64,000 nucleotides of DNA from UBA11986 sp031402435 (lineage in GTDB: Bacteria; Bacteroidota; Ignavibacteria; UBA10030; UBA6906), in the NCBI GenBank assembly GCA_031402435.1, contig JANNSJ010000038.1, positions 30,507 to 94,506 of the forward strand. The letters run 5' to 3'. The notes beneath the pieces were generated by a model. It had not been told where the DNA came from, made no database searches, and saw nothing but the letters and a program-made list of their open reading frames with translations. Numbering within the stretch: position 1 is the first letter of the stretch; each line of letters begins with the position of its first letter. Shown in pieces: positions 36,183 to 43,855 of this stretch. A program made the translations under genes and the position numbers.

Positions 36183-37004
36183 CTACACCCGTGTTGCCTT
36201 CAGTAACAGTTTCCCATCAATCACAGTCAGACTCATGGACTTGCCATCCTTCTCCTCAAACCGGATGCGGACTGCAGGTACCCCCGCCGGATGAAACTCA
36301 TGGTTACCCTGGTGAAACAACACGCGGTTCACACCATCCGGTTGGCGAATGATGCCAAGGAAACCGTTCTTGTCTGTACCGATCTTGAATGCCTGTGACG
36401 TTTCTTTTCCAAATGCATACTCTCCAGTATACATTCGCTTCTCTTCCTCCGTGAGCGGAAGCGATGTATGTCCGATATCGGCATCGCCGACTTCCTTCAG
36501 GTATTCAACAACACCGCGTGATTGTTCACCTCCCATGCGCGCATGATGCGCCAGCGTAATTCCATGCGGACCGTGTGTACGTTGGATTCCAGGATTGGCG
36601 GTGATATACGCCTTCACCACCTCAAGCTGACCAAGCATGGCAAACGTAAAGATGTCCGGACGTGCACCGTTTGCCATGAGCAGCGATGCGATCACGCGGT
36701 TTCCCACATGCGATGCAGCGCCGAGTGCCGTCTCCCAGTCACCATAGCCCCAATCATACGCCGCTTTCGCCAGTGAAGGACTCTCACCCAGCAGCTCACG
36801 CACTCGCTCTACTTTTGCATGCGAAGCCCCCACCATCTCTTTCACCCGCACAGGATCCTGGGACGGGAACTGCGGATGGATCGGACCCGTGGTTCCTCCC
36901 GCATACGTGTCTTGCGAAAGGACTATGCCCGGCATAAACACCGGTGCAATACACAAAGCCGACGTTGAGGCAACGAAGTGCCTGCGTGAAAGCAATTGAG
37001 ACAT
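36183..37004 (-). CDS. Tat-exported ankyrin-repeat protein
   Basis: A 273-residue protein with a clear AAGGAG site. The N-terminus has a twin-arginine motif (SRRHFVAS) and an export signal (cleavage near VLSQD), so it should be folded before export. The middle holds ankyrin-like repeats (EVKAYITANPGIQRTHG, ALGAASHVGNRVIASLLMANGARPDIFTFAMLGQLEVV). The last 85 residues form a beta domain of strands (VRIRFEEKDGKSMSLTVIDG). Binding role; partner unknown. Confidence 0.78.
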   Translation of the reverse strand: MSQLLSRRHFVASTSALCIAPVFMPGIVLSQDTYAGGTTGPIHPQFPSQDPVRVKEMVGASHAKVERVRELLGESPSLAKAAYDWGYGDWETALGAASHVGNRVIASLLMANGARPDIFTFAMLGQLEVVKAYITANPGIQRTHGPHGITLAHHARMGGEQSRGVVEYLKEVGDADIGHTSLPLTEEEKRMYTGEYAFGKETSQAFKIGTDKNGFLGIIRQPDGVNRVLFHQGNHEFHPAGVPAVRIRFEEKDGKSMSLTVIDGKLLLKATRV

Positions 37005-37084
37005 GGGGTTCTCCTTGATTTGAACATGCGTAGGGAAGGCTACTTGAAGTACGGGATGGCGAGTGAAGAGTTGCGGACTGATAT

Positions 37085-37336
37085 TTACCTAAGAGCATCG
37101 TTGATGCGTTTGATGCATCTTTGGGGATTCTTCACGAGATCATGTTCCCAGATTCGAACAACGCGCCAGCCTTGCTTTCGCAATTCACGGTTGACGAACA
37201 CATCACGGGCTTTGTTTGCACCAAGTTTCTTTCGCCAGAAGCGTCTGTTATTGGCTGGCATGTTGGAATGTTTGGGGCAGCAATGCCAGAAGCAACCATC
37301 GACGAACACCGTAAGAAACACGACTACCAATACTTC
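37085..37336 (-). pseudogene. decapitated Vsr-type mismatch endonuclease remnant
   Basis: An open frame of about 83 codons starting after a TAA at 37337-37339; its only starts are poor (TTG at 37330). From VFVDGCFWH onward it follows Vsr proteins closely (NRRFWRKKLGANKARD, VNRELRKQGWRVVRIWEHDL), the C-terminal two-thirds of the enzyme that nicks T:G mismatches at methylated cytosine sites. The N-terminal third, with the catalytic aspartate of the PGxPD region, is missing. The join sits inside the last codons of the upstream hypothetical gene, in another frame. A DNA methyltransferase normally paired with Vsr is not seen here. Confidence 0.8.
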
Positions 37337-37641
37337 TTAGTAAAATGGTTACCGGATTCATCAACAATTGAGCCATCAGATAGGATGTCTACTTCAACCA
37401 CATATTCTTCAACGGTCATTGCATCCTCAAACTCCCTTTCACCTACAAGGAATTGTTCAATTCTTTCCATTGTATCGTCAGCAATCTCCCGTTCAGCTGC
37501 TTCACGAGTCGGATATGTAAATGGTTTGAGATCGGCAGTCCACTCGGCGGGTACACTGCCTTCGAAAAGAGTGTCAAGATAGATACAAAACCCAATTGAG
37601 ATTTCATGTACAACCTCTGAACTTTGTTGGGAAGAAATCAT
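37324..37641 (-). CDS. hypothetical protein in HNH operon (105 residues)
   Basis: An acidic protein rich in E, D and S with IGFCIYLDTLF, TREAAEREIADDTMERIEQFL and a YVVEVDILSDGSIVDES strand pattern. It starts 2 bases after the upstream gene's stop, and its 3' end overlaps the vsr remnant. No family recognised. Position in a gene trio with an HNH nuclease suggests a defence- or immunity-related role, which is only inference. Confidence 0.6.
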   Translation of the reverse strand: MISSQQSSEVVHEISIGFCIYLDTLFEGSVPAEWTADLKPFTYPTREAAEREIADDTMERIEQFLVGEREFEDAMTVEEYVVEVDILSDGSIVDESGNHFTKKYW

Positions 37642-37643
37642 AG

Positions 37644-38021
37644 CTAGACCTTCCTACCCAACACTCTATCAATGGGGTTGAAGCAGCGCCAACCTTGCTG
37701 ACTTTCCCTCTCTACTTGTTCCAAGAAGGATTTGATCGAACGTTGATCCGTAAATTGATCGGTGGATAGTTCGACCGAATAAAACTCATGAAAACAATGA
37801 TCTTCCGCGATGACATCTCCGTTTGCAAAAAGGAAGACCTCTGGTATCTGGATTTGATCTGCAACAAACAAGCATCCCATATCGAAGGCTTTTACCAAGC
37901 GGTTGTCTATGTCGGCAAGTGGAAGATCGTTTGGATTTGAAAACACAACTTCGTGCCACGCTTTCGAGTTTCCAGCATCTCGATACAGGTAAGTAAACTT
38001 GATCGTTTGCGACGTCTTCAT
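37644..38021 (-). CDS. hypothetical protein in HNH operon (125 residues)
   Basis: A 125-residue protein with the start overlapping the HNH gene's stop by four bases (ATGA). Strand-helix pattern: IKFTYLYRDAGNSKAWHEVVFSNP at the N-terminus, DIDNRLVKAFDMGCLFVAD, then DHCFHEFYSVEL. I think it belongs to a widespread hypothetical family starting with a YRDAGN-type motif but cannot name it. It may be a partner or inhibitor of the nuclease. Confidence 0.6.
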   Translation of the reverse strand: MKTSQTIKFTYLYRDAGNSKAWHEVVFSNPNDLPLADIDNRLVKAFDMGCLFVADQIQIPEVFLFANGDVIAEDHCFHEFYSVELSTDQFTDQRSIKSFLEQVERESQQGWRCFNPIDRVLGRKV

Positions 38022-38788
38022 TGTTTGAATATCTTCTCATTGTGATATTCAAGAAATTCTCGCTCCGGAAGGAACCTACGCGGAAGTGTTATCGTCATTC
38101 CATCGTATCGTGTCAGGAATTGTTGAGTAGGATCAGTTCGTTTAGCCGGTTTCTTAATCGAAGGAGAGATTCTCACTTTGAGATCAGAAGTAATCGTGAG
38201 TAGGCCACGGTCGAAAGCTCTATCATGAAGAGTGTTCAGACAAAGTCCATTCCGTGGATTGACACGGTTCTTTTCATCTTTTGACCACGGGAGAATATGA
38301 CTGGCATTGAGGAGATCGGGGACTGCTAGTCCCGTTATACAACATCGAAACTCATATGCAGCCAACACTGCCGCTCTGAAAAAGTTCTGATTGACCCTGA
38401 TTTTTACAAGCGCCTTGCGATCCAGACCTTTTCGTGGAATTTCCAATGGGTCAATCTCAGCCACTATTTCAATTCTCTCTCCCGTCCATTTCGCAAGAAG
38501 CATTTCACTTTCGTACGCTAGTCGCTCCCAATTACTGTTGAACTCATTCCAGATTTCTCTGTCGAGTTGACTAACGTTCACCGCTCCTTTGATTCCGCGC
38601 TTCTTTAGATTAGGATCAAGGCTCGCAAAGTTGACAAGCTTCCAACCAACCGCCGATGGAGTACGACCCAGAAGTGTCGCAAGTTTGATGATGTCAGGGT
38701 TACGGTTATGGAGCCTGCCAAATGGGGTTTTGCAGTAGAGGTTAATAGCCAAGATCAGTTCGTCACGTGACCAGTTCTTTCTGCTCAT
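38018..38788 (-). CDS. HNH endonuclease of restriction-like type
   Basis: The start is set at the ATG at 38788; the frame runs upstream to 38860 without support. The 256-residue product has an N-terminal helix-turn-helix-like domain (WSRDELILAINLYCKTPFGR, then LATLLGRTPSAVGWKLVNFAS) for DNA recognition, and an HNH nuclease fold near 160-215: CCITGLAVPDLLNASHILPWSKDEKNRVNP, NGLCLNTLHDRAFDRGLL, with His and Asn as the expected metal-binding and catalytic residues. Such proteins are often stand-alone restriction enzymes. It heads an operon of three genes and a vsr remnant. Confidence 0.85.
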   Translation of the reverse strand: MSRKNWSRDELILAINLYCKTPFGRLHNRNPDIIKLATLLGRTPSAVGWKLVNFASLDPNLKKRGIKGAVNVSQLDREIWNEFNSNWERLAYESEMLLAKWTGERIEIVAEIDPLEIPRKGLDRKALVKIRVNQNFFRAAVLAAYEFRCCITGLAVPDLLNASHILPWSKDEKNRVNPRNGLCLNTLHDRAFDRGLLTITSDLKVRISPSIKKPAKRTDPTQQFLTRYDGMTITLPRRFLPEREFLEYHNEKIFKQ

Positions 38789-38954
38789 TAGTCTACCATG
38801 GTTGTTGGGTTGAGGAGAAAAGTATAAAGCCAAGGTAGCGAATTTGAATTCAAGCCACAACGAATCATGGATGTATGGTAATTGAAATTTGACTATGAGT
38901 CTATGGACGATGAGTCAAGTTGGAAGATTGTGAATCTTGGAGTTTGCGCGCTGC

Positions 38955-39109
38955 GGTCAGACAGGAATGTCTGACCTACGGGCAACATGCGCTGCACTGC
39001 ACAAATCCTTTTTCCGAGCACTCGGAACTGCAGGCTGGTGCGGTCGGCATACCAACTACACCCTTACAGTTCTCGGACTATGAACGAGTGAGGCGTTTGC
39101 AGTTCCGAG
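38955..39109. repeat. composite dispersed repeat, copy 1
   Basis: Starts with a hairpin (GTCAGAC/GTCTGAC at 38956-38975), then a shared stretch with GCTGCACTGCACAAA, then 11-bp inverted repeats (CTCGGAACTGC at 39021-39031, GCAGTTCCGAG at 39099-39109) around a 67-base core. Copy 2 is at 42085-42307 with the same order. It lies between the HNH gene and the aspartyl protease gene. Confidence 0.8.
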
Positions 39110-39167
39110 AGCTTTTCCGCTCAACTCAATACGTATCAAACGAGCGAGATCTCGCTTCGCGGACTTG

Positions 39168-39193
39168 CACACTTCTTTCCAGAAAGAAGTGTG
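39168..39193. repeat. hairpin following composite repeat copy 1
   Basis: A perfect 12-bp palindrome arm pair (CACACTTCTTTC with GAAAGAAGTGTG, 2-base centre). A comparable hairpin follows copy 2 (42319-42345), and a third with CTTTCTC arms is at 40183-40209. Confidence 0.6.
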
Positions 39194-39310
39194 ATAAAGA
39201 ACCCGGGCGTTCGTTGGCATTTCCTTGAGAAGAGAAAGCCCGCCATCTTGAAACAAAGCCGAAGCCATGTTCGTACAGCAAGCAATCTCACATTCGCCAA
39301 CAGGAGTCAG

Positions 39311-40168
39311 ATGAAAACGCTCTTCCTTTTGTTATGTGTCGCCGTTCTCGCGCCGTTGCAGGCACAGACCACGTATCCGGTACAGATCACGGACAATGGT
39401 TTCATCTTCGTCAGGGTGACACTGAACGACTCCATCCCGGCAACGTTCCTGCTGGATACCGGCGCAGGCATCAACGTGGTGTCGTCATCGTTGTACCGTC
39501 GGGTGCAGTCCGGCAGCGTACCATGCGGCATCTATACCGGCTTCCGGCACAACGGAGAACGACTGGATGGTGAACTGTACAAACTTCCCTCATTGCAACT
39601 CGGCACTCTCAGGCAGAGCAATGCAGTCTTCAGTGTCTACCCGCCACTCGACGGCTATGGCATTGAAGGCATCCTCTCCATGAAGTTCTTTCAAGAGCAA
39701 CCGTTCACCATTGATTTCAAGGGGAAGACCATTACTCTCGGTGGCGCCACCGTAGCAGATACACCGGCAATCATCATCCCTCTCACGCTGCACGATGACC
39801 GCAACATTGCCCTGGACCTCTTTGCAACAATACGCGTGAACGACAAGGTGGACATCGAGGTGGAGTTCGACACCGGCAGCGGCTTCGAAACGTTGCTCAT
39901 CAATCCCTGGTTCATGGCAAAACTCGGACTGGACACAACGGGGATGCCCGTGAAGTATTCAAGTGAATCAAGCACCGGCATCAAATCGAGGATATATGAA
40001 TCACGGATGCGCTCCGTCTCGTTTTCATCGGCACCGTCAATAGAACAGCGCGACGTTGCCGTGGTATTCAAGGAGGGTTTGATCTACGAGGGACTGATGG
40101 GGAGCGGCATGTTCCGCGAGAAAAGACTCACGATCGATATTCCGCATCGTCGCATAGTTGTGAGGTAG
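39311..40168 (+). CDS. secreted retropepsin-like aspartyl protease with two DTG sites
   Basis: The start is the ATG at 39311 with AGGAG just before it; the open frame runs upstream to 39191 without a signal. The 285-residue product has a signal peptide (cleavage near PLQAQT) and two aspartyl protease signatures, D49 in LLDTGAG and D187 in EFDTGSG. Two such motifs in one chain, each with the hydrophobic-hydrophobic-G flank, suggest a single-chain pepsin-like dimer built from a duplicated retropepsin domain. It is probably periplasmic. Substrate unknown. Confidence 0.82.
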   Translation: MKTLFLLLCVAVLAPLQAQTTYPVQITDNGFIFVRVTLNDSIPATFLLDTGAGINVVSSSLYRRVQSGSVPCGIYTGFRHNGERLDGELYKLPSLQLGTLRQSNAVFSVYPPLDGYGIEGILSMKFFQEQPFTIDFKGKTITLGGATVADTPAIIIPLTLHDDRNIALDLFATIRVNDKVDIEVEFDTGSGFETLLINPWFMAKLGLDTTGMPVKYSSESSTGIKSRIYESRMRSVSFSSAPSIEQRDVAVVFKEGLIYEGLMGSGMFREKRLTIDIPHRRIVVR

Positions 40169-40182
40169 GCTCGTGTTGTGTC

Positions 40183-40209
40183 TTACTTTCTCTTTGGAAG
40201 AGAAAGTAA
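40183..40209. repeat. 12-bp perfect hairpin (TTACTTTCTCTT arms)
   Basis: TTACTTTCTCTT pairs with AAGAGAAAGTAA around a 3-base loop, 14 bases after the protease stop. May work as a terminator. It resembles the 42319-42345 hairpin. Confidence 0.6.
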
Positions 40210-40307
40210 CAAAGAGAACTTCCCGAAATCCCCGCCTGCCTTCGTTGACCACCTTCTGGCGGGCAGGGAATCCCTGCGGCTTTGATGAAGCAGTCCTCGG
40301 ATTCATG

Positions 40308-40394
40308 CGATTTCAGCACATCACCAAAAAGCAGTAAACACTGAAATCGTCCGTCCGCAAAGCGGACGAGATCTCGTTCCGACTCTGTCGGAAC
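40308..40394. repeat. cluster of four palindromes
   Basis: CGATTTCAG/CTGAAATCG (40308-40349), then three contiguous palindromes: GTCCGC/GCGGAC (40353-40367), CGAGATCTCG (40367-40376) and GTTCCGAC/GTCGGAAC (40376-40394). A GAGATCTC core also occurs near 39146-39153. The 430-base gap between the protease and SRPBCC genes holds no ORF; it is built of such units. Confidence 0.6.
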
Positions 40395-40599
40395 GGACAA
40401 ACATGGTTGGTCTGCCAACGCACACCGCCGTCGATTTCGGGATCCTCTGGTTTGTGTGCTCTGCTATTGCTGGTACTGCTCGGTAAATGCATGCGGCAGG
40501 TAAGGAGAATACTTGATGTTCTTGAGGTGGTCGCAATTTGCGACCACCTCCGCTTTCTCTTCAGCCGTAAGCTGGAACATGAAATCTTCTGGAAACCTG

Positions 40600-41061
40600 T
40601 CACAACTGAAACATTGATTCCATCTTCTTGAAGCAGGCCGTCCATCCGTGCTCGTGATCGTCGCGGTCCTTCTTGCCCGGGAAGAGTTCGTGCGTGAAGT
40701 GCATTTCAGTCATCCCATCAAGTTCGGTGAGTTGAATGGTGATTTGCATCTGTCCGTCATTTGGCTTGTCTTCCCACGCCCACGTGAAGGCCAATCGATC
40801 GGGGGACCTGACTTCTTTGTACACACCTGTGGCGATGTGCTCTTTGCCGGAAGGAACATGCTTCATGCCCATGCGGAACCTGCCGCCAACACGCAAATCC
40901 ACTTCGGCGACTGAACCGACCATATCATCGCTTCCGGCAAACCACAGTTTCAGCATGTCCGGTTTTGTCCATGCATCAAATACCTTCTCCCGCGAAGCCT
41001 TGAACGTTCGCTTCATGTAGAGGGTCGTGTCCGTTGACGGTGTTGCGGTGGTCGTTACCAT
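40600..41061 (-). CDS. SRPBCC (AHSA1-type) ligand-binding protein
   Basis: A 153-residue single SRPBCC/START-like domain of the AHSA1 group: RTFKASREKVFDAWTKPDMLKLWF, VDLRVGGRFRMGM, and TELDGMTEMHFTHELF and WTACFKKMES at the C-terminal helix. The start at 41061 has a very strong AGGAGGT site. Its pairing with an ArsR regulator (67 bases upstream) is a common module in bacteria, in which the AHSA1 protein's role is not established. Confidence 0.9.
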   Translation of the reverse strand: MVTTTATPSTDTTLYMKRTFKASREKVFDAWTKPDMLKLWFAGSDDMVGSVAEVDLRVGGRFRMGMKHVPSGKEHIATGVYKEVRSPDRLAFTWAWEDKPNDGQMQITIQLTELDGMTEMHFTHELFPGKKDRDDHEHGWTACFKKMESMFQL

Positions 41062-41136
41062 GAGTTACCTCCTTGAAAAGGAATGAATGGAATGCCACTA
41101 CTGAAGCAATCCCACGTATGAGCGAATCAGTTGTTG

Positions 41137-41469
41137 TTACTTCCGGCTCGTGCCAAGGAATCTTTCCAGTGCATCGAACCGTCCCTCCCAGAAAGCGCGA
41201 TACCGTTCAAGCCATGCCGCTGCATCCTTCAAGGCTTTACTATTCAGGTTCATCCTGTGTATTCGCCCGTCCTTTTCGCGAAGGATCAGCCCAGCGTCTT
41301 CAAGGACTTTCAGATGCTTTGAAACTGCCGGCAGCGACATGTCGTGCGGATCGGCCAATTCGGTTACCCGGGCTTCGCCACGGGCAAGCCTGTCAAGGAT
41401 TGCCCTGCGTGTCGGGTCGGCAAGCGCCGAAAAGATGGCGTTGAGACTTTCACTGGAACGATTGCTCAT
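41137..41469 (-). CDS. ArsR-family transcriptional regulator
   Basis: A 110-residue winged-helix protein: AIFSALADPTRRAILDRLARGEARVTELADPHDMSLPAVSKHLKVLEDAGLI, with the recognition helix and wing after it. No metal-binding cysteine motif (ELCVCD) is seen, so it is probably a metal-independent member that regulates the downstream SRPBCC gene. It follows the DinB gene at 28 bases. Confidence 0.93.
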   Translation of the reverse strand: MSNRSSESLNAIFSALADPTRRAILDRLARGEARVTELADPHDMSLPAVSKHLKVLEDAGLILREKDGRIHRMNLNSKALKDAAAWLERYRAFWEGRFDALERFLGTSRK

Positions 41470-41497
41470 CGGTCAATTCTGAAAAAGGACACAGCCC

Positions 41498-41986
41498 TTA
41501 CATCCACGGTTCATCGCCGGAGGGGCCGTAGATGGACGGGACTTTCGCCCCGACGAGTCTCAAGTACACGGAGAATTGTCCGCGGTGATGGACGCTGTCC
41601 ATTAGCATCATCCATAACATGTCTGCGCGTCGGACCTGCCCCATTTGTTTTGGCCCCACTGGAACGGTGATCATTGAATTCCAATCCGCCTCCGACATTG
41701 CGCTTACTTTGGGAACCATAGTCTTCTGTGTGTTCTCATATGCATTCAGAAGATCAGGATATGTTGCAAACTTCGGCATCTCACCTCCAAAATCGATCTT
41801 CCCGTTGACAACACCATCGACAACGCCAAGCTCCGCAATAAAAACAGTTGCGAGGTCTTTGGCACTTTTGGTTTTCTCTGCGGCCGGCTTGAAGTCTGCC
41901 TTGCCTGCGGGAAGTTGCTTCAGGATCTTCATCGTGGTGGCAAACTCGCGTTGCCATGTGTTGAGAAACATCTCTTTCTCTGTCAT
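41498..41986 (-). CDS. DinB-family protein
   Basis: A 162-residue four-helix bundle protein without signal peptide: WQREFATTMKILKQLPAGKADFKP, KDLATVFIAELGVV, and MLMDSVHHRGQFSVYLRLVGAKVPSIYGPS, which holds the two histidines at the metal site; this is the arrangement of the DinB/YfiT-like damage-inducible family. It heads a DinB-ArsR-SRPBCC operon. It differs from the exported DinB protein at 11083. Confidence 0.9.
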   Translation of the reverse strand: MTEKEMFLNTWQREFATTMKILKQLPAGKADFKPAAEKTKSAKDLATVFIAELGVVDGVVNGKIDFGGEMPKFATYPDLLNAYENTQKTMVPKVSAMSEADWNSMITVPVGPKQMGQVRRADMLWMMLMDSVHHRGQFSVYLRLVGAKVPSIYGPSGDEPWM

Positions 41987-42084
41987 AACGACTCCTCGGG
42001 GTGTTGTGTGGGTGAATTATAGTTAACTGATTGGTTAAATATAATCAGAAGGAGAGAACTTGTCAAGCAGAAAGTTATTTTTGT

Positions 42085-42307
42085 GGTCAGACGGGAATGC
42101 CCGCCTGGCCATATGAGTTTTATTGCGGCGGGAGGTCTGACCTACAGGAGGCAGACGCTGCACTGCACAAACCCTTTTTCCGAGCACTCGGAACTGCGGG
42201 CTGCCTGCCCGCCGGAATGATTTGAATGAAGGCAGGGTGCGGACGGAATACCAACTACACACTACAGTTCTCGGACTATGAACGACCGAAGCGTTTGCAG
42301 TTCCGAG
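42085..42307. repeat. composite dispersed repeat, copy 2
   Basis: Same order as copy 1 (38955-39109): GGTCAGAC and GTCTGACC (42085-42142, with a 42-base insertion between them), then the GCTGCACTGCACAAA stretch, then CTCGGAACTGC (42187-42197) and GCAGTTCCGAG (42297-42307). The core carries an extra palindromic insert of about 35-40 bases near 42198-42236 that copy 1 lacks. It fills most of the gap between the DinB gene and the T9SS gene. Confidence 0.8.
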
Positions 42308-42318
42308 AGTTCTCTTTC

Positions 42319-42345
42319 GTCCTTTCTCTTTTAAAGAGAAAGGAC
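42319..42345. repeat. hairpin following composite repeat copy 2
   Basis: GTCCTTTCTCTT and AAGAGAAAGGAC form a 12-bp perfect stem around TTA. May also serve as the terminator of the minus-strand gene ending at 42360. Confidence 0.6.
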
Positions 42346-42359
42346 ATAGAAGATCAGTG

Positions 42360-43580
42360 TTACTTCAGCAAGAGCAATCTTCTCGTCTGCACGAAATCGC
42401 CCGCTCGTAAGCGGTAAATGTACACACCACTCGCAACGCCCTCCGCATTCCACTTTACCTTGTAGCTGCCGGCATTCGAGTACCCTTCGGCGAGAACAGC
42501 AATCTCCTGCCCGAGGAGGTTGTACACTGTCAGAGAGATATTTCCTGCCAGCGGCAGATCGTATTGGATTGTGGTGGATGGGTTGAACGGGTTGGGGTAA
42601 TTTTGTCGTAACATATATTCTGCCGGCCGGGTATTGCCATTGTCGTCATCTTCAACATCCGTGGTGCTTCCTCCGTTTGATGTACGCCGGATGGTCCCAT
42701 TCTGCCCTACAGCAGTTCCATGGTTCGCATCTGTAAAATCGACATCGTACAGATCCACCGTGGCCAGAGGAGGCTGGCTCGTCCAGCTTGCGCCGCTGTT
42801 CGTCGTGCGAAGGATTACACCCGTTCCGACTGCTGAGCCCGTGGAGCCGTTGATGAAATCGACCGCATAGAGATTGTTTGAGATTCCACTTGTCAACAAA
42901 ACCCACGAATTCCCCCCGTTTGTTGTCCGGCGAATCACGCCACCGATACCGACGACGTAACCTGTATCCGCGTTCGGGAAAACAATGCCGCGTAGGTCGG
43001 CGGTGGTTCCACTCGTCAGAGCAGGCCATGTAAGTCCCGCATTGGTTGATTTGAGAATGGTGCCGGCGAATCCAGCCGCATAAAATAAAGTATTGCTCAC
43101 AAGAAAGACCCCGGCCAATTCCACTGTTGCAGCGCCACTCCGGTTAATCCATGTACTCCCGCCATTGGAAGTGACAAGGATGGCACCGTTCTGTCCCGTG
43201 GCAACTCCGGCTAACACCCCTGCGAAATGAACGTGCACAAGATGCTCGGCTGTCGGACTCGTAGCGGGCAGCCAGTTCAACCCGCCGTTCGTGGTTCTGA
43301 GTATCAGGCCTCCTTCGCCAACAACCACCCCGGTTGAAGAGTTGATGAAATACACATCGCGCAGGAAACCGGACGTTCCACTCACCTGCGGAGTCCACGT
43401 CCCTCCTCCATCCGTGGTTTTGAAAATCTTGCCAAGAGTACCAACAACGTAACCGGTATCGCGGGAGACGAACGATGTCCCGAGAAGCACTTCGTTTGTG
43501 GCAATCGTTTGACCAACCCATTGAGTGCGCGCCATGAACCCCGGCACGAGAATAAGAACAAAGAACACAATGCCTTTCAT
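42360..43580 (-). CDS. T9SS-sorted protein with YCF48/BNR-like beta-propeller
   Basis: The start is the ATG at 43580 with AGGAG about 7 bases upstream; the frame before it lacks a signal. The 406-residue product has a signal peptide, then about eight propeller blades of near-42 residues, each with a TTDGGGTW- or TTNGGxxW-like strand and a G(T/S)x(V/I)GxGGxI(L/R)RT turn, as in YCF48-type photosystem-assembly-like propellers. It ends with a full type IX sorting domain (NYPNPFNPSTTI, LLGQEIAVL, GVYIYRL, RRLLLLK). It should be exported and surface-bound. The next T9SS gene is upstream. Confidence 0.92.
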   Translation of the reverse strand: MKGIVFFVLILVPGFMARTQWVGQTIATNEVLLGTSFVSRDTGYVVGTLGKIFKTTDGGGTWTPQVSGTSGFLRDVYFINSSTGVVVGEGGLILRTTNGGLNWLPATSPTAEHLVHVHFAGVLAGVATGQNGAILVTSNGGSTWINRSGAATVELAGVFLVSNTLFYAAGFAGTILKSTNAGLTWPALTSGTTADLRGIVFPNADTGYVVGIGGVIRRTTNGGNSWVLLTSGISNNLYAVDFINGSTGSAVGTGVILRTTNSGASWTSQPPLATVDLYDVDFTDANHGTAVGQNGTIRRTSNGGSTTDVEDDDNGNTRPAEYMLRQNYPNPFNPSTTIQYDLPLAGNISLTVYNLLGQEIAVLAEGYSNAGSYKVKWNAEGVASGVYIYRLRAGDFVQTRRLLLLK

Positions 43581-43855
43581 GGCACTTCTCCTGACGTAAT
43601 GAGGTGAGTGGATACTGCGCTGGCGCTTCACGCCTTCTTGTGAAAGATCAACCACAACAATCCGCGGGCGGAGTGGATGATGGTACTATACGAAAAAAGG
43701 AGAAGGAAAGTGGCGGGAACCTGTGGCACAGAAGAAAATGGTGTTGACTAATACGTCAGAGAGTTGCATGCATAGAGAATGGTACGGGATGCGGAAGAGA
43801 CGAGCTCTATCATGGTGTGAAAAAAAAACTGACAATGCCTGCGGCCGCGTTCCGC

